Below are positions 42,317 through 53,177 of a stretch of DNA of 64,000 nt, piece by piece. How positions within the stretch are numbered: the stretch's first letter is position 1; the number at the start of each line of letters is the position of its first letter. The notes below the pieces were generated by a model. That model did no database searches and had not been told where the DNA came from. It saw only the letters and a program-made list of their open reading frames with translations. Location: the NCBI GenBank assembly GCA_017631795.1, contig JAGBSO010000029.1, positions 26,138 through 90,137 of the forward strand, written 5' to 3'. A program made the translations under genes and the position numbers. The DNA comes from Clostridia bacterium (lineage in GTDB: Bacteria; Bacillota; Clostridia; Oscillospirales; Acutalibacteraceae).

Positions 42317-43189
42317 ATGTCCGACATGCCTATTTTTGCAATAATGTATGACTTTGACCGCACACTCAGTCCCCGTGATATGCAGGAATATCAGTTTATT
42401 CCCAGCCTGGGAATGACTGCGCCTGAATTCTGGAGTGAAGCCAACAATTTCGGTGACAAAAATGATATGGACAAAATCCTTTCATATATGTACACCATGA
42501 TAAAAAAGAGTGCCGAGCTGGGCACTCCCCTGACAAGAAAAAGAGTTGTTGACTGCGGAAAAACAATCGAATTTTTCCCCGGTGTTACAGATTGGTTTGA
42601 AAGAATAACACGTTTCGGCATAGAAAACGGTGTTATTGTTGAGCATTATGTGCTTTCATCAGGTCTTGTGGAAATTATTGAAGGATCAGAAATCGGCAGA
42701 CACTTCAAAAAAATATATGCAAGTGAATTCCTTTATGACGAAAACGATGTTGCAGTTTTCCCGAAATCAGCCGTAAACTACACTTCAAAGACACAGTTCA
42801 TTTACAGAATCAACAAAGGTGTTCTTGATGTTGCGAATGACCGTGACCTGAACAAATCCACTCCCGACAGCAACAGACGTGTACGTTTTCAGAATATGCT
42901 TTACATAGGCGACGGTCTTTCTGATGTGCCCTGCATGAAAATGGTAAAAGCCTACGGAGGCTCATCAATTGCCGTTTATAAAGACGATTCAAACAGACAT
43001 CTTGTTGAAGACCTTCTTGCCCACGGCAGAGTCGATTTTATGTTCCAGGCTGATTACTCCGAAAACACAAACTTCGATATTACCGTAAAGAACTTAATAA
43101 AAAAGGCTGCCATTGAAGACAGCCTCATTTCCGAGCATAATATCCAGCTTGCCGATGCTTCGGATAAACAGTATTCTATTTTTTATTAA
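42317..43189 (+). CDS. HAD-like phosphatase
   Basis: A 290-residue HAD-superfamily hydrolase. Motif I is DFDRT (12-16), with Asp12 the nucleophile and Asp14 the acid. Motif II is the serine in VLSSG, a conserved Lys is in VAVFPKSAVNY, and motif IV is YIGDGLSDVP. The cap (about 20-100) is helical and includes LGTPLTRKRVVDCGKTIEFFPG. Substrate is likely a phosphorylated metabolite. GAAAGGA precedes the ATG. The stop codon is also the first TAA of the repeat element 43187-43316, so the coding end lies exactly at the element edge. Confidence 0.88.
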   Translation: MSDMPIFAIMYDFDRTLSPRDMQEYQFIPSLGMTAPEFWSEANNFGDKNDMDKILSYMYTMIKKSAELGTPLTRKRVVDCGKTIEFFPGVTDWFERITRFGIENGVIVEHYVLSSGLVEIIEGSEIGRHFKKIYASEFLYDENDVAVFPKSAVNYTSKTQFIYRINKGVLDVANDRDLNKSTPDSNRRVRFQNMLYIGDGLSDVPCMKMVKAYGGSSIAVYKDDSNRHLVEDLLAHGRVDFMFQADYSENTNFDITVKNLIKKAAIEDSLISEHNIQLADASDKQYSIFY

Positions 43190-43313
43190 ACAATAATTTA
43201 GCGGTATATTCGCAGCCGTTAAATTTTCCTACGGAAAATGTACATTCGTGCCATGCGTTGAGGACAACGCCCCTACGATATATCAATTAATTCCTGCTTC
43301 GCTGAATTATTGT

Positions 43314-43316
<3 letters not shown>
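43187..43316. repeat. MITE-like element, copy 2
   Basis: A 130-bp element with 16-bp terminal inverted repeats: TAAACAATAATTTAGC (43187-43202) and GCTGAATTATTGTTTA (43301-43316), one mismatch. The first TAA is the HAD stop, and the last TTA is the ligA stop on the other strand. The interior has an ATTTTCC/GGAAAAT hairpin and GC-rich CGTTGAGGACAACG. It shares its ends with 18681-18840 but not its centre. Confidence 0.75.
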
Positions 43317-45329
<2,013 letters not shown>

Positions 45330-45448
45330 TTATTATATCATAATACTGACGGTTTTTCAATTCTTTTATTCATATCGCATCAGATTCAGAAACATTTTTT
45401 CCTTGACATTTTGGCTTTTTATCTTTACTATATAATCAGGTGATTCCA

Positions 45449-45967
45449 TTGAAAAATCTTTTTGAAAAAATCCGATTACCGCTGTCCATTATCCTTATGG
45501 CAGCATTTATAATTACTGTACCTGCTGTAATTTTTTCCGTATACACAGGCAGAGAGAGTGCAGTTTCTGCAATAAATGAACAGTTTTCAGAAATCAGTAA
45601 AGATTCTGATGTGACAGTATCCGATGTATTGACAGATACTGATTCATATATGCCGTCAGAATTCTTGACGGAAAAAGCTGAAAGTGTAAACACAATAACC
45701 CGTAAAAAATATACTGAATACAGCATAAAAACATCAGACGGCTCAATAACGGTAAGAAATTACAACTATGCTTATCTTACAGAAGATGAGCCTGTAAAAA
45801 TCCCCGATGATGCAAAAAAAATCATGTGGAACAATCATGAAATTTTTATCTATAAAGATAAAGACGGTTACACGACAGCGCTTTATTACAATAATCTGTC
45901 AAGATACATAATAAAAGACAACTGCTCTCTTCAGCAGCTTGAAAATATTTTCACAGAACAGCCTTAA
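45449..45967 (+). CDS. Single-pass membrane protein, unknown
   Basis: A 172-residue protein that starts with TTG (AGGTGATTCCA upstream) or with an in-frame GTG at 45440 that has no ribosome site. One membrane helix (about 10-32), then an extracellular region of about 135 residues with mostly short beta strands and Glu/Asp/Lys. It has KYTEYSIKTSDGSITVRNYN and later GYTTALYYNN. There may be a promoter TTGACA-N17-TACTAT at 45403-45431, which would leave a very short leader. Family not recognised. A terminator follows directly. Confidence 0.55.
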   Translation: MKNLFEKIRLPLSIILMAAFIITVPAVIFSVYTGRESAVSAINEQFSEISKDSDVTVSDVLTDTDSYMPSEFLTEKAESVNTITRKKYTEYSIKTSDGSITVRNYNYAYLTEDEPVKIPDDAKKIMWNNHEIFIYKDKDGYTTALYYNNLSRYIIKDNCSLQQLENIFTEQP

Positions 45968-45982
45968 TCGGCTGTTTTTTTA
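45957..45982 (+). terminator. Terminator of the 45449 gene
   Basis: Stem AACAGCC / GGCTGTT with loop TTAATC and a T7 tract; the stop codon lies inside the loop. Confidence 0.85.
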
Positions 45983-45983
45983 C

Positions 45984-46012
45984 TTGCGGAATTCATACGG
46001 ACATGATATAAT
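45984..46012 (+). promoter_or_regulatory. Promoter of the histidine phosphatase gene
   Basis: TTGCGG, 17-nt spacer, TATAAT. Confidence 0.6.
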
Positions 46013-46033
46013 AAATATTTAGGATGTGGTAAA

Positions 46034-46768
46034 ATGTCTGTAAAAACAAACGAAATTGATCTTGAACTTTATATAATCCGTCACGGTCAGACCTACGGAA
46101 ATCTCGGAAAAAGCACAGAAGGTGCAAGCTTTGCCGACATACATGACCCTGTACTCACTCCTAAGGGTCAGCGTCAGGCTCAGCTTCTTGGCGAAAGATT
46201 CAGAAACTACCCCTTTGATGCAATTTTTGCAAGCGGTCTGAGAAGAGCCATGCACACAGCTACATTTGTTGCTGAAAATCAGCCCGGAAACGGCAGTCAC
46301 AATATCATTGTGCATCCGTTGCTTTCCGAAAACGGAGGAAAAGAAGAAGATTACACAGGTCTTACTTTTGCCGAGGCTAAAGAGATGTTTCCGCGAATCA
46401 GACTTGCAGACGGTTACTCTGAAAATGACCGTATCATAAGTTTCACAAGCGGCTGGGATGATTACAGACAGCTCGACAGAGCGCAGAAAGTCATTGAGCA
46501 TATCAGAAACCGTTACACAAACGGAGCAAAAGTTGCAGTTGTGGCACATGCCGCATTCAACACATTTCTCTTTCTTTCTTCACTTGGGCTTGACCCTACA
46601 AAGCTCATTTTTGACCCTCATTTCCTTAACACAGGTGTCACAAAAATAGTATTCTTCAAAGAAGGCACAGGCAGATACGACATGGATGTTCAGCTTGTTT
46701 ATCAGAATGACCTTTCGCATCTTTATGCTGAATTTCCCGAATACGGACTTGAACCCTGTTACTTTTAA
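46034..46768 (+). CDS. Histidine phosphatase family protein
   Basis: A 244-residue phosphoglycerate-mutase-like phosphatase. The catalytic RHG is at residues 16-18 (YIIRHGQTYGN), the second Arg is in FASGLRRAMHTA, the acid is in LLSENGGKEEDY, and the second His is in VAVVAHAAFN. Members remove phosphate from sugar phosphates, nucleotides or other small molecules; the substrate is unknown. AGGATG precedes the ATG. It is followed 62 nt later by a cysteine desulfurase and may share its promoter. Confidence 0.88.
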   Translation: MSVKTNEIDLELYIIRHGQTYGNLGKSTEGASFADIHDPVLTPKGQRQAQLLGERFRNYPFDAIFASGLRRAMHTATFVAENQPGNGSHNIIVHPLLSENGGKEEDYTGLTFAEAKEMFPRIRLADGYSENDRIISFTSGWDDYRQLDRAQKVIEHIRNRYTNGAKVAVVAHAAFNTFLFLSSLGLDPTKLIFDPHFLNTGVTKIVFFKEGTGRYDMDVQLVYQNDLSHLYAEFPEYGLEPCYF

Positions 46769-46830
46769 TTCACATTATAAACTTGTGTGAATACAATGTA
46801 ATGATATTTCATTACAAGGAGTTGATACAA

Positions 46831-47958
46831 ATGGAAATATATCTTGACAACAGTGCAACCACAAAAGTCTGCCGTGAAGCAGCCGATGCAATGATGAAAA
46901 TGCTCACGGAAAATTACGGCAACCCGTCATCTCTGCACAGCAAAGGTGTGGAAGCTTCAAAGGCACTCGAAAATGCCCGTCAGAATCTTGCAGATGCACT
47001 GTCATGTTCAAAAGACGAAATATTTTTTACAACAAGCGGTACAACCGCAAACAATACAGCAATTTTCGGTGCAGTCAATGCAAACAGACGAAAAGGCAAC
47101 AGAATAATCACAACATCGCTTGAACATCCCAGTGTGAATGAATGCATGAAAAGGCTCGAAGAGCAGGGTTTTGAAGTAATCAGACTCAGACCCGATATGC
47201 ACGGTGCATTCTCACCCATGGAGCTTATGAATGCAATAAACAACAAAACAATTCTCGTAAGCATCATGGCAGTCAACAATGAAATCGGCACAATCAACCC
47301 GATAAATCAGATAAAAACTGCCCTTAAAAGAGCTTCGTCAGATGCACTCATTCATGTTGATGCGGTACAGGCATTCGGAAAAATACCTCTGAATCCGTCA
47401 AAAACAGGCATAGACCTGCTCACCGTCAGCTCTCATAAGATTCACGGTCCGAAAGGCGCAGGAGCTCTTTACATCAGAAAAGGTGTAAAAATTCATCCGC
47501 ATGTTCTTGGCGGTGGTCAGGAAAAAGGCATTTTTTCAGGTACGGAAGCAATCCCCGCAATCGTAGGTTTCGGTGCGGCGGTAAAATCTTTGCCGAACAT
47601 CACTCAGGAACTTGCAGACATAAAATCGGTGCGTGACCATTTTGTGCATGAAGTCACAAAAATCGGCGGTGTTCACATAAATTCACCCGAAAATGCACTG
47701 CCCTATATAATCAATCTTTCTGTGCTTGGTGTTCCGTCACAGACAATCGTGAATTCACTTTCTGAACAGGGAATTTACGTTTCGGCAGGTTCAGCCTGTA
47801 AAAAAGGACACAGAAGCGAAGTTCTGACTGCAATCGGTCTTGACTCAAAAAGAATCGACTCTGCAATCAGAATCAGCCTTTCAAGATACACAACAAAACA
47901 CGACATGGATGAAGTTGTGAAGGCACTTGACAAAATAGTTTTGCGAATAAGAAGATAA
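46831..47958 (+). CDS. Cysteine desulfurase (NifS/IscS-like)
   Basis: A 375-residue PLP enzyme that takes sulfur from cysteine as a protein-bound persulfide. PLP binds Lys203 in SSHKIHGPKG; His in SLEHPSVNE stacks on the ring. The catalytic Cys323 lies in VSAGSACKKGHRSEV. AAGGAG precedes the ATG at 46831; the longer frame to 46783 has no site. The next gene is thiI, 15 nt downstream, so this enzyme most likely supplies sulfur for 4-thiouridine in tRNA and for thiamine, the usual NifZ-ThiI pairing in Firmicutes. Confidence 0.93.
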   Translation: MEIYLDNSATTKVCREAADAMMKMLTENYGNPSSLHSKGVEASKALENARQNLADALSCSKDEIFFTTSGTTANNTAIFGAVNANRRKGNRIITTSLEHPSVNECMKRLEEQGFEVIRLRPDMHGAFSPMELMNAINNKTILVSIMAVNNEIGTINPINQIKTALKRASSDALIHVDAVQAFGKIPLNPSKTGIDLLTVSSHKIHGPKGAGALYIRKGVKIHPHVLGGGQEKGIFSGTEAIPAIVGFGAAVKSLPNITQELADIKSVRDHFVHEVTKIGGVHINSPENALPYIINLSVLGVPSQTIVNSLSEQGIYVSAGSACKKGHRSEVLTAIGLDSKRIDSAIRISLSRYTTKHDMDEVVKALDKIVLRIRR

Positions 47959-47973
47959 TCGGAGATATAAAAA

Positions 47974-49146
47974 ATGAAGGAAATCATACTTTTAAAAGAC
48001 GGCGAACTTGCTCTCAAAGGACTTAACAGAAGAACATTTGAAGACATTCTTATGAAAAACATCAGACAGCGTCTTCGTCATGCAGTCGGTGAATTCAAAT
48101 TCAACCGTTCACAGTCAACCTGTGTAATTTCACCTGTGGATGAAAACGTAGATTTTGACAAAGCTGTTGATATCATTCAGCATTGTTTCGGTGTTGTGGG
48201 AATTTCCAGAGCTGCACAGTGCGAAAAAGACCTTGAAATCATCAAGACCACAGCACTGGAATACCTTATGGACGAGCTTTCTTTTGCAAGAACTTTCAAA
48301 GTTGAAGCAAAACGCTCAGACAAAAACTTCCCTTACAAATCACCCGAAATATGCAGAGAAGTGGGCGGCTACATCCTTTCACACCTGCATCATCTCAAAG
48401 TTGATGTTCACAATCCCGATGTAAAAGTTACCGTTGAAGTAAGAGACAATCATGCATTCATTCACGGCAATCAGCTCAAGGGTGCAGGCGGTATGCCCAC
48501 AGGCACAGGCGGTAAAGCCTGCGTGCTTATTTCAGGCGGTATCGACAGTCCCGTTGCTGCATGGATGATGGCAAAAAGAGGTCTTCAGCTGACGGCTGTT
48601 CATTTTGCATCACCTCCCTATACTTCCGAAAGAGCTGAAATGAAAGTGCATGAACTTCTTAAAAAAGTTGCACGTTACAGCGGAAGAATCGACCTTTATA
48701 CTGTTCATTTCACAGAAATTCAGGAAGCTATCAGAGACAATTCGCCCGAGGATATGTTCACAATCACCATGAGAAGAATCATGATGAAGATTGCATCAAG
48801 AATCGCAGAAAGCAAAGACTGCGGTGCTCTTATAACAGGTGAAAGCGTAGGTCAGGTTGCGTCACAGACAATGTGGGCACTGCGCTGTACAGATGCTGCG
48901 GCAGAGCTTCCCGTTTTCAGACCCTGTATCGGTATGGATAAGAATGAAATCATCGAAATTTCAAGAAAAATCGACACATTCGATATTTCAATCGAGCCTT
49001 TCGAGGACTGCTGTACAGTCTTTACTCCCAAACACCCCAGAACAAAACCCACACCGCAGATGGCAGAAGAAGCCGAAAATGCAGCATGGGATGATGAATT
49101 GGTAAACAAAGCTATCGAAACAGCAAAGCATATGGCTATCCATTAA
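47974..49146 (+). CDS. thiI: tRNA 4-thiouridine synthetase
   Basis: ThiI activates U8 of tRNA with ATP and inserts sulfur supplied by a cysteine desulfurase. The 390-residue protein has the NFLD/THUMP N-terminal part (about 1-165), then a PP-loop SGGIDSP at residues 187-193 and GESVGQVASQTMW. The C-terminal rhodanese domain of the enterobacterial form is absent, which is normal in Firmicutes. GGAGAT precedes the ATG. It forms a two-gene unit with the upstream desulfurase. Confidence 0.94.
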   Translation: MKEIILLKDGELALKGLNRRTFEDILMKNIRQRLRHAVGEFKFNRSQSTCVISPVDENVDFDKAVDIIQHCFGVVGISRAAQCEKDLEIIKTTALEYLMDELSFARTFKVEAKRSDKNFPYKSPEICREVGGYILSHLHHLKVDVHNPDVKVTVEVRDNHAFIHGNQLKGAGGMPTGTGGKACVLISGGIDSPVAAWMMAKRGLQLTAVHFASPPYTSERAEMKVHELLKKVARYSGRIDLYTVHFTEIQEAIRDNSPEDMFTITMRRIMMKIASRIAESKDCGALITGESVGQVASQTMWALRCTDAAAELPVFRPCIGMDKNEIIEISRKIDTFDISIEPFEDCCTVFTPKHPRTKPTPQMAEEAENAAWDDELVNKAIETAKHMAIH

Positions 49147-49277
49147 CGCACGGCACAGATTGTGTTTTTAATCACAAGACCGAATGCAAAAACTGCGACG
49201 ATAACTTTCACCACGGTAAGACATTTTATAATTTTGACTGCCTTTGCGGCAACACAAAGATTTTTTACCATCAGCAT
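49143..49277 (-). CDS. Possible 44-residue hydrophobic peptide
   Basis: A short frame on the minus strand with GGAGGT about eight bases before the ATG (MLMVKNLCVAAKAVKIIKC, then one hydrophobic helix and KNTICAVR). It is located after the dockerin operon. Its ribosome site is one arm of the hairpin at 49286-49310, so it could be a by-product of a bidirectional terminator. Only the ribosome site and the helix support it. Confidence 0.3.
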   Translation of the reverse strand: MLMVKNLCVAAKAVKIIKCLTVVKVIVAVFAFGLVIKNTICAVR

Positions 49278-49285
49278 AAAACAAC

Positions 49286-49317
49286 ACCTCCGAATTCTTT
49301 CTTCGGAGGTATTTTTT
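49286..49317. terminator. Terminator between thiI and the dockerin operon
   Basis: Perfect stem ACCTCCGAA / TTCGGAGGT with loop TTCTTTC, followed by A and T6 on the plus strand. On the minus strand the tail is GTTGTTTT, weaker. Confidence 0.8.
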
Positions 49318-49341
49318 GCGTTTATATGGCGATTATACGAT

Positions 49342-50394
49342 TTACAGATTGTCATTTATAAGCAATTTGTTACTTTTTTTAAGCAGACAGTGATATTCAT
49401 ACCAATAATCATATGTATGACCGATACCTGCACTGTATCTTAAAATCTCTCTTGCATCAGCCGCCGTTATTCTGTCTGTATCTTTTGCAGTATTTGCGGC
49501 AGTATGCAATAAATCATCACCATAATGTTTATCAAGTCCTGCAGTATACCTGAGCACAAGTCTTGCATCGGCAGCAGTTATCTTTGCATCGCGGTTAACA
49601 TCACCGATGAGAACAAAATCTGACCAAAAAACAGGCATATTATCAAAGGTGACACTCAGTTTTGCACCTGTGGGAATATAGTCTTCACCGTCATACGGTT
49701 CACCGTCTTTATTGGTTATAGCAATTTTACAATTCTGAGCATTTTCCATTTTTGATACAAATTCATTGACAGTCATCGGATATGCAAGCTCCGTATCAAC
49801 AAAACTACCGATTCCGTATGAAAGGCTGATGTCAAAATCAGGATGTGCATCCGGGATTTCACCCTCATAATATGTCTGTGTGGGCAGAATCATATTTATT
49901 TCAGGCTCATAGCTGTTTCCGTCACCGTCAATCAGACTCAGAACACGGATGCTGAAATCAAGTCCGCCTTTTTCTTCTGATTCAAAACGAAAACCGTATG
50001 CAAACATACTTGTATCTGCAATTCCCTTTTTGTCGTATAATCTGACAGTCAGAGGTTCGGTTGACAGCTGTTCAATCATGGGTCTGTAATTCATATCGGA
50101 ATATGTATAACTGAGAAAATGCTCACAAAGACACAATGTTGCCTTGTTGTAATCAATTTCAAAAACAAATTCACTTATGTTTTCAACGCCTTTTACACGC
50201 ACAAAAACATCAAACTGTCTGCCGATAATACTGTAAAAACCTTTGTAAAATATATTTTCCTGAAAAATATAGTCGCCGGGGATGTAAACATCAACACCCG
50301 CTTTATTTTCTTCCTCGGCAAAAGATGCTATTGAGAAACAGCCGATAAGAATGCATACAGATAAAATTATTGAAAGTAACTTTTTATTTTTCAT
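49342..50394 (-). CDS. Secreted cohesin-like/dockerin protein
   Basis: A 350-residue exported protein, last of the ECF-dockerin operon. A signal peptide (about 1-27) is followed by a beta domain whose GRQFDVFVRVKGVENISEF and FEIDYNKATL resemble the start of cohesin-like or CBM-type Ig domains. A second part contains strands about residues 180-260. The C-terminal dockerin dyad is GDVNRDAKITAADARLVLR and DTDRITAADAREILR, with the calcium Asp/Asn positions largely kept (the second loop is shortened). A Lys/Leu-rich tail closes the protein. It overlaps the previous gene by 11 nt. Having a cohesin-like part and a dockerin in one chain would allow polymer or scaffold formation, but this is inference. 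Confidence 0.72.
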   Translation of the reverse strand: MKNKKLLSIILSVCILIGCFSIASFAEEENKAGVDVYIPGDYIFQENIFYKGFYSIIGRQFDVFVRVKGVENISEFVFEIDYNKATLCLCEHFLSYTYSDMNYRPMIEQLSTEPLTVRLYDKKGIADTSMFAYGFRFESEEKGGLDFSIRVLSLIDGDGNSYEPEINMILPTQTYYEGEIPDAHPDFDISLSYGIGSFVDTELAYPMTVNEFVSKMENAQNCKIAITNKDGEPYDGEDYIPTGAKLSVTFDNMPVFWSDFVLIGDVNRDAKITAADARLVLRYTAGLDKHYGDDLLHTAANTAKDTDRITAADAREILRYSAGIGHTYDYWYEYHCLLKKSNKLLINDNL

Positions 50395-51226
50395 TTTTTA
50401 TCACTCCCATATAGTCAGTCCAGAACTGAAAATAAGAATAACTAACACAATATTTCGGTTCAAGACCTGCAGCTGTTCTGAGCACAAGTCTTGCATCTGC
50501 CGCATCAATTTTATTGTCAAAATTCATATCAGCACAGAAATAGAATTGTTTTTTAGCTCCGACTTTTTCAAGTCCTGCCACATATCTGAGCAGGAATCTT
50601 GCATCGGAAGCATTGACGTCTCCGTTATCCCCCATCTCGTTTTCCGCACCAAGAACATTACCCATAGTAAAGGTTCCCACTGCGGGCATCATCGTACTCG
50701 GATAATTGGTAAAAAACGCATTTCCTATAAATTCAAGCTCAGAAATATTCTTCACAATATCTGCATTTGTATCTGCAATACAGACAATTGCAGCATAATT
50801 ATAATCAGACACATAAAGAATATCTTCATCGTCAAAATAATTTCTGAGAATACTTCTGTTATACTCTGTTATATTATCAGGTATTTTTTCAGGTTCCCTG
50901 AAAATAAGTGTAGTATAATTTTCAGGCTGAATAAGATACTGCTTTGCATACTGCTCAATATATTTGCTGTTATTATCCGAAGTTTTAATACTCTTATAAT
51001 AAACCTGACAGGAGTAATCAATAAGCTCATTGTAATACTTCTGATAATAGGGATTGCGGATCATATTCTTTCCGTAGCTTTCGTGTCCGTATCTGTCTGT
51101 TGAGATTCCGACTATCACATGACTGGGGGATCTGCTTACAGAAGTTTCATCCTCTGCAACAGCAGAAAACGCAAACATACCGAAGCAACAAAACACAACA
51201 AGAATCAACGATAATGTTTTTTTCAT
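50384..51226 (-). CDS. Secreted dockerin protein with novel N-terminal domain
   Basis: A 280-residue exported protein. Signal peptide (about 1-24), then a domain of about 170 residues of unknown family with many Tyr (YQKYYNELIDYSCQVYYKS) and helix-forming segments. The C-terminal dockerin dyad reads GDVNASDARFLLRYVAGL (degenerate first loop) and ADMNFDNKIDAADARLVLRT (good calcium loop). AAGGAGG lies before the ATG, 13 nt after the stop of the upstream gene. Its N-terminal part differs from the three upstream paralogues. Function not assigned. Confidence 0.7.
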   Translation of the reverse strand: MKKTLSLILVVFCCFGMFAFSAVAEDETSVSRSPSHVIVGISTDRYGHESYGKNMIRNPYYQKYYNELIDYSCQVYYKSIKTSDNNSKYIEQYAKQYLIQPENYTTLIFREPEKIPDNITEYNRSILRNYFDDEDILYVSDYNYAAIVCIADTNADIVKNISELEFIGNAFFTNYPSTMMPAVGTFTMGNVLGAENEMGDNGDVNASDARFLLRYVAGLEKVGAKKQFYFCADMNFDNKIDAADARLVLRTAAGLEPKYCVSYSYFQFWTDYMGVIKNEK

Positions 51227-51238
51227 AAATTGACCTCC

Positions 51239-51859
51239 TTAAATCTGTGCAGATATGCGAAGAATAAGCCTTGCATCCGCCGAGGTTATTCTTCCGTCAT
51301 TATTCATATCTGCCATTTCCTTTTGCAATTGAGTATAATTCTGAAGTTTCGCCGCAAATCTCAGAACCAGTCTGGCATCTGCAGCAGTAATACGACCATT
51401 CGCATCCATATCACCTTTCAGCCGGTCTGCATCATATTTGAATTCAGCATACTTTTTCAGAATATCACCACCCACATAAATTTCAAGAGTTGCTCTGTAG
51501 GTTCCGCTTTCAGTCAGTTTTGCAGTGTGTGAACCGACATAAAATTTTTTATTGAATTTGTCTGTCCATTCGTTATCTTTTGTGCCGGTTTCAACTCTGT
51601 TCCAGAAAAAACCGAGAACCTTTTTTTCTATGTACGTTTTTACAACAACCGGTTCCGCATCACTTTTCAGAAACACCGAATACTGGATATTTGCATGACC
51701 ATCGACCGATACAGAAAACGAAAGAGTAGAACTTTCTATACTACTGAAACGGACAATTCCGGCAGGAACAAAGGTCTCGGTATTTTCCTGAGCATTTGCC
51801 GTTACACAAGCCAAAAACATCAGAATTAAGATTAAGAATAAACTAACAATTTTTTTCAT
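51239..51859 (-). CDS. Secreted paralogue C with C-terminal dockerin
   Basis: A 206-residue exported protein. Signal peptide (about 1-23), a beta-sandwich of about 110 residues, then a dockerin dyad: GDMDANGRITAADARLVLR and ADMNNDGRITSADARLILR. The sandwich shows KTYIEKKVLGFFWNRVE, and ESGTYRATLEIYVGG before the dockerin. The same elements recur in the two upstream genes, so the three are tandem paralogues. It begins 13 nt after the stop of the previous gene. No catalytic site is seen; it is probably a structural or binding protein. The family is not one I know. Confidence 0.72.
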   Translation of the reverse strand: MKKIVSLFLILILMFLACVTANAQENTETFVPAGIVRFSSIESSTLSFSVSVDGHANIQYSVFLKSDAEPVVVKTYIEKKVLGFFWNRVETGTKDNEWTDKFNKKFYVGSHTAKLTESGTYRATLEIYVGGDILKKYAEFKYDADRLKGDMDANGRITAADARLVLRFAAKLQNYTQLQKEMADMNNDGRITSADARLILRISAQI

Positions 51860-51872
51860 AAAAAATTCCTTT

Positions 51873-52538
51873 TTATAATCCCATTGTTGAAATTTTCAGA
51901 ATCAGTCTTGCATCTGCAGATGTTATTTTGCCGTCACGGTTGACATCACCGTTAATTTCAATATTTGCAGAATAACTTTCAAGTTTTGCGGCATAACGCA
52001 GAACTTTTCTTGCATCTGCGGCTGTGATTTTCCCGTCGGAAACCACATCACCGAGCATCTTCCCTTTTTCATAGTCAAATGAAGCAGAAGTTTTGAATTT
52101 TTCATTTCCCACAGTAACATTCATCGTCACTCTGTAAATACCGCTTTCTTTGACATTGGCGGTGAAAGACTGCACGTGATACCTTTCAGTAAAAGTATCT
52201 TTCCACTGTATATTCATTCTCTGCCAGAACGGTCCGAGAATCTGCTTTTCCAGATAAATCTCTGCCGTTGCACTTCTTGCGGCAGAAGTACTGAGCGAAA
52301 TGGTGTATGTAACATTCACTTTACCCGTATCTGATATATAAAAAGATATAGATGTGTTATTTGTGTTTGTGTAATCGGGAGCTGCTCCGACAGTGCCTGA
52401 CAAATGTCCTTCTCCTGTAATATAATCAATAAGCATATCGCCTAACAAGTCATCATCCACAACGATTTCCGCATATGCTCCCACAGAAAAAGTCAGAAGC
52501 AACAACAAAATCGCAAAAACGGAAAATATCCTTTTCAT
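51873..52538 (-). CDS. Secreted paralogue B with C-terminal dockerin
   Basis: A 221-residue exported protein, closely related to its neighbours. Signal peptide (about 1-23). The sandwich has SFYISDTGKVNVTYTISLS, AEIYLEKQILGPFWQRMN and ESGIYRVTMNVTVGNEKF. The dockerin dyad is GDVVSDGKITAADARKVLR and GDVNRDGKITSADARLILK, the best conserved pair in the operon. Compared with paralogue C it has an extra 20 residues after the signal. Gaps of 12-13 nt on both sides show co-transcription. Confidence 0.72.
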   Translation of the reverse strand: MKRIFSVFAILLLLLTFSVGAYAEIVVDDDLLGDMLIDYITGEGHLSGTVGAAPDYTNTNNTSISFYISDTGKVNVTYTISLSTSAARSATAEIYLEKQILGPFWQRMNIQWKDTFTERYHVQSFTANVKESGIYRVTMNVTVGNEKFKTSASFDYEKGKMLGDVVSDGKITAADARKVLRYAAKLESYSANIEINGDVNRDGKITSADARLILKISTMGL

Positions 52539-52550
52539 TCAATCCACCTC

Positions 52551-53177
52551 TCAGACTATCTTTGCAGCCATTCTCAATGCAATTCTTGCATCGGATGCAT
52601 TGACCGAGCCGTCTTTATTGATATCGCAGATTGATTTCTGCTTATCGGTGAATTTTTCAAGCTTTGCAGAATAACGCAGAATCATCCGTGCATCGTTTGC
52701 ACGGATAAAGCCGTCAGAATTGGCATCACCTGTTAAAATTTCATTATCATATTCAAAATTTACCATTTTACCGATTTTTTCACTGCCGCATGTCACTTCA
52801 AGCGTTACACGGTAAGTACCGCTGTCACTGACAGGCACTGAATAAGAACCTGATATGTATTTATTCTCAGTTTTTTCCTGTTTTTCATCGCCGATATCAA
52901 CCCAGAGAATACCGAGTGTTTTTTTCTCAATTTTAACTGAAACTGATATACCGTTTTTCTGCGAAGACACGGTATATGAAGCATAAGCCCGTCCGTTTGC
53001 CACATAAAATGTAAGCCCGATGCTGTTGATATTCTGATATTCAGGCTTAAGCTGCGGTTTTATGGGTAAGCTTGTAGGACGTACAACCACAACATCCGAA
53101 CTGTTTTCGGCAAACGCATTCATCGGACAAGCAAAAACAATCAATATACAAATCAGCAATGCGATAATCCTTTTCAT
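52551..53177 (-). CDS. Secreted paralogue A with C-terminal dockerin
   Basis: A 208-residue exported protein, first of three paralogues. Signal peptide (about 1-23, ending AFA). A Pro-rich segment follows (VVRPTSLPIKPQLKP), then the shared sandwich with LTFYVANGRAYASYTVSSQ, IEKKTLGILWVDIGD and DSGTYRVTLEVTCGSEK. The dockerin dyad is GDANSDGFIRANDARMILR and CDINKDGSVNASDARIALR. The ATG overlaps the stop of the anti-sigma gene by four bases (ATGA), so its translation is tied to that of the regulator. Confidence 0.72.
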   Translation of the reverse strand: MKRIIALLICILIVFACPMNAFAENSSDVVVVRPTSLPIKPQLKPEYQNINSIGLTFYVANGRAYASYTVSSQKNGISVSVKIEKKTLGILWVDIGDEKQEKTENKYISGSYSVPVSDSGTYRVTLEVTCGSEKIGKMVNFEYDNEILTGDANSDGFIRANDARMILRYSAKLEKFTDKQKSICDINKDGSVNASDARIALRMAAKIV

